Assembly: GCF_900109775.1 (NCBI RefSeq)
Contig: NZ_FOAX01000001.1
Location: 1,488,001-1,552,000, forward strand
Direction: 5' to 3'
Source of the DNA: Pseudoxanthomonas sp. GM95
Lineage (GTDB): Bacteria; Pseudomonadota; Gammaproteobacteria; Xanthomonadales; Xanthomonadaceae
DNA length: 64,000 nucleotides
Part shown: in pieces, positions 8,862-27,400 of the stretch
Layout of the letters: each line of letters begins with the position of its first letter
Position numbering within the stretch: position 1 is the stretch's first letter
Translations under genes and position numbers: made by a program
Notes under the pieces: model-generated
Database searches by the model: none
The model's input: the letters and a program-made list of their open reading frames with translations, nothing else
Told to the model about the DNA's origin: nothing

Positions 8862-9605
8862 ATGCACCAGGCAGTAATACATCGGAACTTTGTGGAGCAT
8901 GCGCGCCGCGCACTTGCGGTCGCAGGCCTGTCTGCCTGTGCGCAAGGCCAGGTCAGCGTCGTCATGCTCGATACCAGCTCCTGGAGTGACCTTGAGAAAT
9001 GCGCAACCGGGTTGCTGAGCGCCGCGGAGCGTAGGCGTTCGGAACGCTTTCGCTTTGAACAGGATCGATGCACCTACGTGATCGCACACGCGCTGTGGCG
9101 AGTGCTACTGGGCATGGCCACCGAGACCTTGCCAGACCGGGTGTCCCTCCAATTCCTGCCAGGCGGCCAGCCGCAGCTTCCTGGTACCGGGCTAACCACC
9201 AGCCTGAGCCATAGCGGCCCGATGGCGTTGATGGCGGTAGGTTCGGTGCGCGCGCTCGGCATCGACATTGAGCGATGCCCAACCCGCGTCGCGATGTTTG
9301 AGTTGCTACGCGTGATTTGTTCGGATGAGGAGCGCGATATTTTGCAAGCCATGCCGCCGGAGCGGCGCGAGTGGGCCTTGCTTCAACTGTGGACGCGCAA
9401 GGAAGCCGTTCTCAAGGCGTGGGGCACCGGTCTTGGGCAGGCGCCCAGCAGCTTTTCAGCGCTGCCAGGTGCTCTTGTGGTTCCGCCCAAAGGAGTGGAC
9501 GGGGAGCCCTGCCTGACAATGGAACTGGCGCTGCCGGAGGGTCAAGCGGGCGCACTCGCGGTTTCGCTCGATGTGTTGCGCCACACGCTTCACATCCTGG
9601 CATGA
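8862..9605 (+). CDS. 4'-phosphopantetheinyl transferase, Sfp type
   Basis: This enzyme moves the phosphopantetheine arm of CoA onto the Ser of carrier-protein domains. Its 247 residues include the two Mg/CoA signatures: LGIDIERC with Asp135, and WTRKEAVLKAWGTGL with Glu181 and its Lys. The length matches the Sfp/Gsp subgroup that serves NRPS and PKS enzymes. The gene lies between sugar-nucleotide genes and the sugar transferase, about 4.6 kb before the megasynthase genes, so it is the obvious activator of their four carrier domains. It starts 15 bases after the epimerase gene, which suggests one operon. This placement links the peptide pathway and the EPS pathway. Confidence 0.9.
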   Translation: MHQAVIHRNFVEHARRALAVAGLSACAQGQVSVVMLDTSSWSDLEKCATGLLSAAERRRSERFRFEQDRCTYVIAHALWRVLLGMATETLPDRVSLQFLPGGQPQLPGTGLTTSLSHSGPMALMAVGSVRALGIDIERCPTRVAMFELLRVICSDEERDILQAMPPERREWALLQLWTRKEAVLKAWGTGLGQAPSSFSALPGALVVPPKGVDGEPCLTMELALPEGQAGALAVSLDVLRHTLHILA

Positions 9606-9778
9606 GCTAACCACGCAGCCGCGCGAAAAAAGCGGCCACTGGAGTCCGTTTCAGGAAAACCCTGATTTCAATGTCCGAACTACGAATCAATGCGCGTATC
9701 ACCCATTTACACAGCGCGATTGCAAGCGTTTCGGACCGGCCATAGCGCGCGCGACCTTCATGGCAAGCGGGGGGCAGC

Positions 9779-11176
9779 ATGCAACGATTTGTATACGGAC
9801 AGGCCGTTCGCTGGTTGCTGCTCTTGGGTGCGATCGAGCTGCTGCTCCTGGCCGCCTCGATGTACACCGCGACCAACCTGCGTTTCCGCACGCAGGAAGA
9901 ATACGACTACTCGGTGCGGTACCTGCCGGCGCAAGCCTTGCTGTTCTCGTTCATGATCATTCTGGGTCTCGGCGCCCTGGGCCAATATCAGACCTATATG
10001 CGGGCAGGGTGGTTTGGTCTGCTTGCGCGCCAAGCCATCGGGTTTTCACTCGGCGGCCTTGGTTTGGTCGTGGCTTACTACATTATTCCGCAGGCATACG
10101 TGGGTCGCGGGGTGCTGGGCCTTGCGCTTGTCATTGGCTTCATTTCCGTGACTGCCTTTCGTGCGGTGTTCTTGAGGCTGGTGGAACTGGAGTCTTTCAA
10201 ACGCCGGATCCTGGTGCTCGGCGCAGGCGAGCGTGCCTCGCATATCCATAAGCGTCTGCGCCGTCGTTCTGACCGCCGCGGCTTCTGCGTGCTCGGCTTT
10301 GTCCCGTGTCCGGGTGAGCAGGTTGCCGTTCCTGCCGGACTTCTGGTGCGGCCAGGGCAGCCGTTGGGCCAGTGGGCGGCACTGCGTGGCGTCGATGAAA
10401 TCGTGGTGGGGGTCGAGGATCGCCGTGGCAGTGTGGTGATGGAAGATCTACTCGAATGCTGGCAGTCCGGCATCGTGATCACCGACCTGACCACTTTCTT
10501 TGAACGCGAGGCCGGCCGCGTGCAGCTTTCGCTCACGCATCCTTCCTGGCTGGTGTACTCCGGCGGTTTCAACGGGACCCCATTGCGTCTGTTCACCAAG
10601 CGCGCCTTCGATCTGATCGCTTCGCTCACCGTGCTGATGCTGACCTGGCCCTTGATGATTTTGGTCGTGCTGGCGATCCGGATTGAATCCGGCGCTGGGC
10701 AGCCGATCTTGTATCGGCAGGAGCGGGTTGGGATGCACGGCCGGACCTTCTGGCTGGTGAAGTTTCGGAGCATGCGCACTGATGCAGAGCTGGATGGCGT
10801 GGCGCGTTGGGCCCGTAATGGCGATGACCGCGTGACTCGGGTGGGCCGCTTCACGCGCAAGGTCCGACTGGACGAACTTCCGCAGTTGTGGAACGTGCTC
10901 AAAGGGGAAATGAGCTTCATCGGTCCACGGCCGGAACGTCCTCAGTTCGTGGCGGATCTCGGGAAAAACATTAGCTACTACAACCTGCGTCACTGCCTGA
11001 AGCCAGGCTTGGCCGGCTGGGCGCAGCTTCGCTATCCCTACGGTGCATCCGAGGACGATGCGGCCGAGAAACTTAAGTACGACCTGTACTACGTCAAGAA
11101 CCACAACCTGCTCTTCGATCTGCTGATCATGATCCAGACCGTCGAGGTGGTGCTGTTCGGAACCGGTGCGCGCTAG
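9779..11176 (+). CDS. Undecaprenyl-phosphate sugar phosphotransferase (EPS-priming enzyme)
   Basis: A 465-aa polyprenyl glycosylphosphotransferase. Four to five hydrophobic segments fill the N-terminal 140 residues, and a Rossmann-like CoA-binding-type middle follows (RRILVLGAG). The C-terminal catalytic domain has KRAFDLIAS, the YRQERVGMHGRTFWLVKFRSM segment, RKVRLDELPQLWNVLKGEMS and IGPRPERP. It transfers the first sugar-1-phosphate to undecaprenyl phosphate at the inner membrane. The layout resembles the TIGR03013 group found in exosortase-linked EPS loci. The start is set by GGGGGG about 6 bases upstream. A 173-base gap before it could hold its own promoter. Which sugar it uses is not known. 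Confidence 0.88.
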   Translation: MQRFVYGQAVRWLLLLGAIELLLLAASMYTATNLRFRTQEEYDYSVRYLPAQALLFSFMIILGLGALGQYQTYMRAGWFGLLARQAIGFSLGGLGLVVAYYIIPQAYVGRGVLGLALVIGFISVTAFRAVFLRLVELESFKRRILVLGAGERASHIHKRLRRRSDRRGFCVLGFVPCPGEQVAVPAGLLVRPGQPLGQWAALRGVDEIVVGVEDRRGSVVMEDLLECWQSGIVITDLTTFFEREAGRVQLSLTHPSWLVYSGGFNGTPLRLFTKRAFDLIASLTVLMLTWPLMILVVLAIRIESGAGQPILYRQERVGMHGRTFWLVKFRSMRTDAELDGVARWARNGDDRVTRVGRFTRKVRLDELPQLWNVLKGEMSFIGPRPERPQFVADLGKNISYYNLRHCLKPGLAGWAQLRYPYGASEDDAAEKLKYDLYYVKNHNLLFDLLIMIQTVEVVLFGTGAR

Positions 11177-11285
11177 CGCGCATCGGCGCCTGTTGGGAAA
11201 GCGCATGTGCATGTGAGAGCTCCGAGCGTCGCAAAGGGTGGCGCCTTGGGTGGATTGGCCTAAACAACTCCAGGAACAACGTCCA

Positions 11286-12116
11286 ATGCCAACGAAGGGC
11301 CTTTCAGGCAATCTCAAACGCATGGCGCATGATGGCGCCGAGTTACCTGGCCTGCGGCTGCTGGCAAGGCCTGTGTATCGGATGATGTTCGACCGCGGGA
11401 CACTGCCGTCCAACTCGTACTATGGCGTGTACTCAAGTTATAGCGAGGCGCTGGCGCAGGCGCCAAAGTCACTACCGACCGGCTACGACCTTGCGCGTGC
11501 GGCAGATCTCTACCATGAGCGCCTCGACAGCATTCTGGTCGGCGACTACCCGATCCTTTTCTGGTTGTCGCAGATTTTCATGTCGGGCCAGCGCACGCTT
11601 TTCGATCTCGGTGGCCACATCGGCATCAGCTACTACGGCTTCCAGTCCTACATCGATTACCCGGATGATCTGAGCTGGCTGGTGTATGACCTGCCGGCGC
11701 TGGTCTCGGCCGGACGTGCATGGGCCGGTGAGCACGATACCAGCCACAGGTTGAGTTTCACCCAATCGCTCGAAGACGCCGACGGCTGCGGCATCCTGCT
11801 GGCAAGTGGTGCACTCCAGTACCTCGATTTTACACTGCCGGAAATGCTGGGATCCCTGCGTGAGCCTCCGCGGCACGTACTGGTCAACGTCACCCCGCTG
11901 CATCCGAGCCGAAGTTTCTTCACCCTGCAACAGATTGGCGCGCTTTCGAGTTGTCCTTACCGGGTCATGGCGATGCCAGACCTACTGGCGCAGATGGAGG
12001 CACTCGGCTACACGGCCATCGATCGATGGGAGTCCTTTGAGCGCTACATGCGTATCCCTTTCGAGGGCGAGCACTCAATAGATCGCTATTACGGTTTCTA
12101 TTTCCAGCGCAACTGA
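11286..12116 (+). CDS. Putative methyltransferase (TIGR04325/LIC12133-like)
   Basis: A 276-aa protein with a Rossmann-type glycine loop, TLFDLGGHIGISYYGFQSY, near residues 100-118. It matches the style of the putative SAM-dependent methyltransferases annotated TIGR04325, which are scattered through surface-polysaccharide loci. WLVYDLPALVSAGR and an LLASGALQYLD segment follow, as in that family. The ATG at 11286 is preferred because AGGA lies 9-10 bases upstream. Other in-frame starts lie further upstream. The family has no firm reaction. Here it could methylate a sugar of the repeat unit or the peptide product. It lies between the priming transferase and a secreted protein, all on the same strand. 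Confidence 0.7.
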   Translation: MPTKGLSGNLKRMAHDGAELPGLRLLARPVYRMMFDRGTLPSNSYYGVYSSYSEALAQAPKSLPTGYDLARAADLYHERLDSILVGDYPILFWLSQIFMSGQRTLFDLGGHIGISYYGFQSYIDYPDDLSWLVYDLPALVSAGRAWAGEHDTSHRLSFTQSLEDADGCGILLASGALQYLDFTLPEMLGSLREPPRHVLVNVTPLHPSRSFFTLQQIGALSSCPYRVMAMPDLLAQMEALGYTAIDRWESFERYMRIPFEGEHSIDRYYGFYFQRN

Positions 12117-12251
12117 CTTACCGGGCAATCAGAGCGACGGTGTGGAAATCATATGTGCAGCCGTGGGCTTCACCACAGACATGATGCCCCTTCCAATGAG
12201 GCGGGCGCGCTAGGTGAAACGCAGGGCGCCAGCAAAGGGAAAGGGCAGTCG

Positions 12252-13100
12252 GTGAGCGATAACCAGCTGAAAACAAAGCTGCGCCAATTGGTCAGGCTGG
12301 CGGTCATCGCGGGCGTACTGCTGGTCGCAAGCGGGAGCTATGGGATGCACGCTGCATCGGATACCGCGCCGCGCGAGCCGGCGCCCTCGCTTGGTGCGCA
12401 CACCCTGCTTGTACAAGCCGATGGGAATGGGACCAATCCGGCGGTCACAGCACCGATCACCACGCATGAAACCGAAAGTTCATTGCTCGTCCTTGTCGGG
12501 GGATACGCGAGCAATGCCAGCCTTCCTTCCGACAACTACGGCAACACCTGGACACGTCAGGGGCCGATTGTTCCCTATAACGGCTATAGCGGGCGATTCA
12601 ACAACGCCGCTTACGTTGCGCTTTCAGCAAAAGGAGGGGCTGGACACCAGGTTCGCCTTGCCAAGACCGGGGAAGCAGCAGGCGAAATCACGGTGCCTTT
12701 CATCGAAATCCGGAATGCAGGTGTGCTGCAGGACGCTTCCCACAATTATCCGATGCCTGAGGCGATGACGCGGCTTACCAATAAAGTGAAGCGAATGCTC
12801 TCCGGTGCCGACGCGGCCGCCGGAACAGCCGCTTTGACCAGCGGCAGCGTGACCACCACAGGTCCTGCAACATTGGTTGCGGTGTGGTGGGGAGATGCCT
12901 ACGTCTACCGAATGACGGCCATCCCCGACAACGGCTTCAAGGTGATCGATCGTTTCCTCGAGTTGCCGCCTAACAGTGGGGTGCAATGCGCCGTGGCGGT
13001 CAGACAGGTCGATCGTGCCGGTACTTACCGAGTGACATGGACCGGAAGCCCAGCTCAAGGCGCAATCCTTTGGCTCTTTGCTTTCCAGGCGAAGCCATAG
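12252..13100 (+). CDS. Secreted protein of unknown function in EPS locus
   Basis: I do not recognise this family. With a GTG start at 12252 it is 282 aa, with a signal peptide (KTKLRQLVRLAVIAGVLLVASGSYG) and probable export to the periplasm or outside. An ATG at 12153 would add 33 residues of low-quality sequence. The mature part is rich in Thr, Ala, Gly and Val, with alternating hydrophobic patterns (SSLLVLVGGYASNAS, ATLVAVWWGDAYVYRMTA, GAILWLFAFQAKP) that suggest a beta-sandwich. It has no cysteine pair, lipobox or sorting signal. It sits between the putative methyltransferase and an oxygenase upstream of the megasynthases, so a role in surface assembly or binding of the product is a guess. 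Confidence 0.6.
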   Translation: MSDNQLKTKLRQLVRLAVIAGVLLVASGSYGMHAASDTAPREPAPSLGAHTLLVQADGNGTNPAVTAPITTHETESSLLVLVGGYASNASLPSDNYGNTWTRQGPIVPYNGYSGRFNNAAYVALSAKGGAGHQVRLAKTGEAAGEITVPFIEIRNAGVLQDASHNYPMPEAMTRLTNKVKRMLSGADAAAGTAALTSGSVTTTGPATLVAVWWGDAYVYRMTAIPDNGFKVIDRFLELPPNSGVQCAVAVRQVDRAGTYRVTWTGSPAQGAILWLFAFQAKP

Positions 13101-13228
13101 AAAGGGTGGCCGACTTCAACTCGGGATTTTCGTTGTGGACCAGTGACTGAGCACGGCGGTGACGTGCCAGAACGGTTTTCAGGTCGATGGGGCGCGTAAC
13201 GCTGGCGACCGAGGCGTGGAGGAAACGC

Positions 13229-14149
13229 ATGGATATGAAAGCTAGCCTGGTCGATGTCGACTGGGATTCGTTTGAGCCTTCCCGGATCCAGGCGGTAAGG
13301 CACCGGCTCATGTATCACCCATTACTACGTTTTTACGAACTGGTCGAGCTGGGTAAGCGATTGGAACTGCGCCGGTGCATTCGCAGCCATGGAAGTGGGG
13401 CCGCGGCAGGCACGCCGTTCAATGCTGCGCCTGACTTACACCCCAATGCGAGATCGGTTGTGGACACGCTACAGGACATCTACCAGGCCCAAGCTTGGAT
13501 GTCGCTTTTGAACGTGCAAGTCGATGAGACCTATCGGGCGCTGGTGGACGAGGTGTTGGGCGGCCTCAAACCCGGCATCGACCGTGTCGATCCTGGCATG
13601 GGCTACCGCGGCGGCTGGATCTTCATCACCTCGCCCAATGCGGTGACTCCGTTTCATTTCGATAAGGAGCACAACTTCATTCTCCAGGTCCAAGGCCGCA
13701 AGACCCTGTATGTCTGGGACCGGCACGACACGTTCGTGGCGAGCGATCGCGCGCGTGATCGCTTCCATGCCTGCCATGAGCGTGACCTGCTTGACTGGAA
13801 GGACGCATTTCGCGAGCGCGCCAAGGTGTTTCATCTCGAGCCGGGCATGGGTGCCTACATGCCGTCGACCAGCCCGCACATGGTGGAGAACGGCGAAGCG
13901 CCTTCGGTCACCGTCAGTTTTACCTACTACACCGATGCCACCCGGCGCGACAGCCTCTTGCACCGCGCCAATGAGCGCCTGCGCGGTCTAGGACTGGAGC
14001 CACCCGGTGTAGGCAAGAACAAGGTGCTGGATGCCTGCCTTCTTGCCGGATTTGGAACGGCTGCGACTGTCCGCGACGGGATCCGCCGGCTCGCCGGAAA
14101 GCCCATGCGCTCGGATCGCTCGCCTTACGCCTGTGTCGGGCGCCACTGA
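13229..14149 (+). CDS. Cupin/JmjC-like Fe(II)/2-oxoglutarate oxygenase
   Basis: A 306-aa protein of the cupin-8/JmjC-like type. The metal-binding facial triad is visible as His143 and Asp145 in TPFHFDKEHNFILQVQG, and a distal His217 in TSPHMVEN. The GRKTLYVW strand and the acidic YMPS-x-x-PH loop are typical of FIH-like hydroxylases. These enzymes hydroxylate carbon atoms of proteins or small molecules. The ATG at 13229 is chosen because GGAGGAAA lies 5-10 bases upstream. The gene is 31 bases before the first megasynthase and on the same strand, so hydroxylation of the carrier-bound peptide or its amino acid is plausible. Action on a sugar-linked or protein target is also possible. Confidence 0.78.
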   Translation: MDMKASLVDVDWDSFEPSRIQAVRHRLMYHPLLRFYELVELGKRLELRRCIRSHGSGAAAGTPFNAAPDLHPNARSVVDTLQDIYQAQAWMSLLNVQVDETYRALVDEVLGGLKPGIDRVDPGMGYRGGWIFITSPNAVTPFHFDKEHNFILQVQGRKTLYVWDRHDTFVASDRARDRFHACHERDLLDWKDAFRERAKVFHLEPGMGAYMPSTSPHMVENGEAPSVTVSFTYYTDATRRDSLLHRANERLRGLGLEPPGVGKNKVLDACLLAGFGTAATVRDGIRRLAGKPMRSDRSPYACVGRH

Positions 14150-14180
14150 CGCTTTCTTCTCTTACCAGGGCATCGTGGAC

Positions 14181-21427
<7,247 letters not shown>

Positions 21428-21431
<4 letters not shown>

Positions 21432-24400
21432 AACCTGACGCACTGGCACCGGCTGCACTGACAGCGGTCGACTATGATCCGTTCGCGTCGGTCGCCCTGG
21501 CGCGGGTTGTGCCCAGCACCGAGGCGCAGCGTGAGATCTGGTTGGCGTCGCAGCTAGGCGTGGAAGCCTCGCTGGCCTTCAATGAATCGGTCAGCCTGCG
21601 CTTGCGGGGCACGCTGGACCGCAATGCACTGCACGCTGCACTTGGTGAACTGATCGCGCGCCATGACGCGCTGCGTGCGAGCTTCGGCCCGGATGGCGAG
21701 ACCCTGTGTGTGTCGGCACAGTCCGAGTTGCCGCTGCCGCTGATCGACCTGCAGGACCTGGACGAGGCGGCGCGCGCCGACGCCTTGGCCGAGCGACGTC
21801 GCGCGACGGTGGAGACTGCGTTCGAGCTGGAGCAAGGCCCGCTGATGCGTGCCGAACTGCTCTGTCTCGGTAGTAATGAGCATGTGCTGCTACTGACCGC
21901 GCACCACATCGTCTGCGATGGCTGGTCGTGGTGGGTGATGGTGCGAGAGCTGTCGACGCTGTACGGCGCCCGCACCGGCCTGGCCGCTGGCACGCTGCCG
22001 CCGGTGGCGTCTTTCGCCGATTACGCGTTGGACCTCGCGCGGCATGGCGATGACGGGACCCTGGCCGCCGACCAGGCCTGGTGGCTCGCGCAGTATGTAC
22101 AGCTCCCAGCGCCGCTGGACCTGCCAACGGACCACGCGCGTCCGCCGCGGCGCAGCTTCGCCTCGGCGCGCATCGACCATGTGCTGGATGCGGCGCTGGT
22201 GGGCGAAGTGAAGCGACTGGGTGCGCAGCGCGGCGCCAGCCTGTTCGCCACGCTTTTGGGCAGTTTTGCCGCCGTGCTGGCGCGGTTGTCCGGCCAGCAG
22301 GAAGTGGTGGTGGGCATTCCGGCTGCAGCCCAGTCGCTGGACGGCCAGGACCATCTGGTCGGCCACTGCGTCAACCTGTTGCCGCTACGCTGCGTGACCG
22401 ATCCGGCCGCGCCGCTGGCACACCTGCTCGAAGCCACGCAAGCCACGCTGCTGGATGCGCTGGACCATCAGCGCTACACGTTCGGCACGCTGCTCAGGAA
22501 GCTCGACGTACCGCGTGATCCCAGCCGGCTGCCGTTGGTCAGCGTGCTGTTCAACATCGACCAGGCGCTCGACCAGCAGGTCACCGCGTTTCCGGGACTG
22601 GTGCTGGACTTCGCCAGCAACCCGCGCAGCTTCGAGAACTTCGAACTGTTCATCAACGCGGTGCAGGAGCAGGGCCATTTGCGCCTGGAATGCCAGTACA
22701 GCCGCGAACTGTTCGACGGGTCCACGGTGACGCGCTGGCTGGAGGCGTTCGAGACCCTGCTGCGCGGCGCCGTCGCGCGTCCGGATGCGCTGCTGGGCGC
22801 GCTGCCGATCGTCGGTGAGGCGGGGCGACGCCATCTGTTGTCGCTGCAGCCTGCGGCCACGCCGATCCCGACGCAGTCCATCCATGCGCTGTTCGAAGCG
22901 CAATGCCGCCGCACACCGGATCGCATCGCCGTGCGGTGCGATGGCCAGGCCATGACCTACGCCGCGCTGGATGCGCGCGCCAACCGCATCGCGCACCTGC
23001 TGCGCCGGAATGGCGCGCGCGACGACGCGTTGGTCGGCATCGCGCTCGATCGCAGCGTCGACCTGCTGGCCGCCGTGCTGGGCGCGCTGAAGACAGGAGC
23101 TGGCTACGTGCCGCTCGATCCGGGTTTTCCGACCGAGCGACTCAGTTACATGGTCGGCGACGCCAGCCTGGCGGTGTTGCTTACGCAGACCGCGCATGCC
23201 GATCGCTTCGACCTGCGCGGGCGTCCGGTGCTGGCGCTGGACCAGCTGGGCGAGGAACTCGCAGCGCTGCCGGCCGAGGCGCTGGACGAGGCGGGCGACA
23301 GCGGCGATGCCGTGGCCTACGTGATCTATACGTCCGGTTCCACCGGTCAGCCCAAGGGTGTGGCCATCCCGCACACGGCGGTGGTGAATTTCCTTACCAG
23401 CATGGCGCAGCGGCCGGGGCTGCGCGCGGACGACCGGCTGGTAGCGGTGACCACGCTGTCGTTCGATATCGCCGTGCTTGAACTGCTCGGGCCGCTGGGT
23501 GTCGGCGCCGAGGTCGTGATCGCCCGGCGCGAGAACGCGCTGGACGGCGAACAGCTGAAGCAACTGCTGGTCGCCGCGCAAGCCACCGTGATGCAGGCCA
23601 CGCCGGCCACCTGGCGGATGCTGCTGGAGACCAGCTGGTCGCCGCCGAAGGCTTTTCGCGCCCTGTGCGGTGGCGAGGCGTTGGCGCCAGACCTGGCCGA
23701 GGCGTTGCTGGATCGCTGCGGCGAGGTGTGGAACCTGTACGGCCCGACCGAGACCACGGTGTGGTCGACGTGCTGGCGCGTGGAGCGTCCGGGTGAGGGC
23801 ATTTCCATCGGGACGCCGATCGCCAACACCATGGTGTGGATCCTCGATGAGCAACGCCAGCTGTGCCCGCTGGGCGTACCAGGCGAGATATGGATCGGTG
23901 GCGCCGGCGTCGCGCTGGGCTATCGCAACCGCCCCGAATTGACGGCGGACCGGTTCGTTGCCGATCCCTTTGCCAGCCAGCCGGACGCGCGCCTGTATCG
24001 CACCGGTGATCGCGGGCGCTGGCGTGTCGACGGCATGCTGATGCACCTGGGCCGGCTCGATTTCCAGGTCAAGCTGCGCGGGTTCCGCATCGAGCTGGGC
24101 GAGATCGAAGCACGCCTGCTGAGCCTGCCGGGCGTCGCCGATGCGGTGGCGAGCACGCGCGAATTCCGACCTGGCGATGTGCGCCTGCTTGCGCATCTGG
24201 TGGCGGCGCAACGCTCGGTCATCGACGAGGCGGCCGTGCGCGCGCACATGCACCAGACGCTGCCGGACTACATGATTCCGCAACACCTGATCGTGCTCGA
24301 TGCACTGCCCAGGCTGCCTAACGGCAAGATCAACCGCGCGCGGCTCCGGGCGCCCAGCGAAAGGCCCGGCGCGGACGAGGCGCGCACGCTGCCGCGCGAT

Positions 24401-27400
24401 GCAACGGAGGAGCGCGTGGTCGCGGCCATGGCGGCGGTGCTGGGGCACGCACCGGGCGTGGACGACAACTTCTTCGAGCACGGCGGCCATTCGCTGCTGG
24501 CCGCGCAGCTGGTGGCGCGACTGAATCGCGAGCTGGGTTTGGCGCTACCGATGCGCATGGTGTTCGAAGCGCAGACCGCGGCGCGGTTGGCAGCCGTGGT
24601 GCGTGCCGCGGGCACGACCGGGGCCACCAGCGCGGCGGACAATGGCTTGCGCATCACGCATCAGTCCGACCGGACGCGTGCGCCGCTGTCGCTGATGCAG
24701 CAGCGGCTGTGGTACCTGGAGCAATTGCATCCAGGACGCGTGGTCTACAACACGCCCTCGGCTCATCGCCTGCGAGGGCCGATGGATGAGGCCGCATTCG
24801 AGCGAGCGTTGCAGGAAGTGGTGGATCGTCAGGCGATCCTGCGCACTTCGATCGAAGCCGAAGACGGCGTACCCGAGCAGCGCATCCACGAGGCGATGCC
24901 GGTACGCCTGCTGCCCGTCGAAACGCTGACTGGAGATTCGTTGGCCGAGCGCGAAGCCGCGCTGATGGCGCGGCTCGATGCTTTGATCGCCGAGCCGTTC
25001 GAACTAGCGAGCGAACCATTGTTCCGCGCGCGGCTGTTCCGGCTTGGCGAGAATGACCATGTGTTCTTCTTCATGGCGCATCACATCATCTGGGACGGCT
25101 GGTCGTTCGACGTGCTCTACACCGAACTGTCCGCTGCCTACGCGGCCTTCTGCGCAGGCCAGCCGATGCCGTTGCCACCGCCGGCCATCGACTACGGCGA
25201 TTTTGCGGGCTGGCAGCGCGAGTGGATGCAAGGCGAGGAACTGGAGCGCCAGGTCAGCCATTGGTGCGAGCGTTTGGCCAATCTTCCCGAGCCGCTGGAA
25301 CTGCCTGCCGCACGTATGCGCCCGCCGCGTCCGAGCGGTGCGGGCGCCACAGAATGGATCCGTCTGCCTGCGGCTCAGATGGAGGCCGTGCGTGCGCTGG
25401 GCCAGCGCACTGGCGCCACGGCGTTCATGGTGCTGCTGGCGGCCTATTACGTGTTCCTGCATCGCAATGGCGGCCAGCGCGATCTGGTCGTTGGCGTGCC
25501 GGTGCGTGGGCGCGAACGGGCCGAGCTGGAAGCGGTCATGGGCTTCTTCGTCAACGCGCTGCCAATGCGGGTCAAGATCGACCCGCAGGCTTCCTTCCTG
25601 GAAACCGTGCAGCAGGTGCGTGACGTGGTGCTGGATTCGTTCGCCTACCCGGACGTGCCGTTCGAGCATCTGGTCCGGCGCCTGCGCTTGCCGCGCGATG
25701 AGCGTCGTTCGCCGATCTACCAGGCCAGCTTCTCCTTCCAGGACGTCCGACATCGCAACCTGTCCTGGGCCGAGCTACAGCATGAGCACTTGCCGGTGTT
25801 CCAGCAGGGCGCGGCGGAAGACATCGGCCTGTGGTTCATCGAACAGGAGCACGGCTTGCTCGGCGGCCTGACCTACAGCACCGACCTGTTCGATGCCGAG
25901 GCCGCCGCGCGCCTGCGCAACTACTACGAAACCCTGCTGGATTCGGCGCTGGCTGATCCCGCGCTGCCTGTCTCCCTGCTGGCGTTCCTGCCGGCCGCCG
26001 AGATCGCGCAGCTGGAAGCGTGGAATGCCACCGCCGCGCCGATTCCCGGCGAGCGTCTGCATGGGTTGTTCGAGGCGCAGGCAACGCGCACACCCGAACG
26101 TATCGCGGTGCGCGATGCCAACGGCGCACTGACGTATGCCGAACTGGACGCGCTGGCCAACCGCATCGCTCATGCGCTGCATGCGTGCGGCGTGCGCTCC
26201 GGCGCGCTGGTCGGCATCGCACTGGAGCGCGGGACCGGCATGGTCGCTGCGCTGTTGGGCGCGCTCAAGGCGGGCGCTGGATATGTGCCGCTGGATCCGG
26301 CGTTCCCGGCCGAACGTTTGGCGTTCATGATCCAGGATGCCGGCCTGGCCGCGCTGGTCAGCGACGCTTCGTCGCTGTCACGCCTGCCGCGGATCGATCA
26401 CCCGGTGTTGCGGCTGGATGCGCCTGGCGCATTGGATGATCTGCCGGCCACATCGCTGCAAACCCGGGTCGATCCCGATGCGATCGCCTACGTGATCTAC
26501 ACCTCCGGCTCGACCGGGCAGCCAAAGGGCGTGGAGATTCCGCACGAGGCGGCGGTGAACTTCCTGACCAGCATGGCCGAGCGGCCGGGCCTGCGCGCGG
26601 AGGACACACTGCTGGCGGTCACCACGCTGTCCTTCGACATCGCCGTGCTGGAACTGTTCGGACCGCTCAGCGTGGGCGGCGAGGTGGTGCTGGCCCGGCG
26701 CGAAGATGCGATGGACGGCGAGACGCTCAAAGAGTTGCTGGCAACGCACCGGTGTACCGTCATGCAGGCCACGCCGGCGACTTGGCAGGTGCTGCTGCAG
26801 GCGGGCTGGGTGGCCGCGCCGCGCTTCCGCGCCCTGTGCGGCGGCGAGGCGCTGACGCCGGAGTTGGCCGCCCAGCTGTTAGTCAGTTGCTCGGAGGTCT
26901 GGAATCTTTATGGTCCGACCGAAACCACGGTGTGGTCGACCTGCTGGCGGGTGCAGGACGCGCAGCAAGGCATTTCCATCGGCACGCCAATTGCCAACAC
27001 CACCGTGTGGATCCTGGATGAGCAGGGCCAGCGCTGCCCGGTCGGCGTCTCGGGGGAAATCTGGATTGGCGGCGCGGGTGTCGCATGCGGCTACCACAAT
27101 CGTCCTGAGCTGAGTGCGGAGCGGTTCGTACCCGATCCGTTCGCAAGCCAACCCGAGGCACGCTTGTATCGCACCGGCGATCGCGGTCGCTGGTGCGCGG
27201 ACGGCACGCTGGAACACCAGGGTCGGCTCGATTTCCAGGTCAAGCTACGTGGCTTCCGGATCGAGCTGGGCGAGATCGAATCCATCGCGCGCCAGGAACC
27301 CGGCGTGGCCGAATGCGTGGCCGCTGTCCATGAGGTCGATCCGCTCGACCGCCGCTTGGTGCTCTATGTGGTGGCGAGCGAAGCGGAAGACGCCGTGCTG

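Noticed and set aside
22385..24490. 701-codon minus-strand open frame
   Set aside because: Antisense shadow of the second megasynthase. The composition is rich in His, Arg and Gln without motifs.
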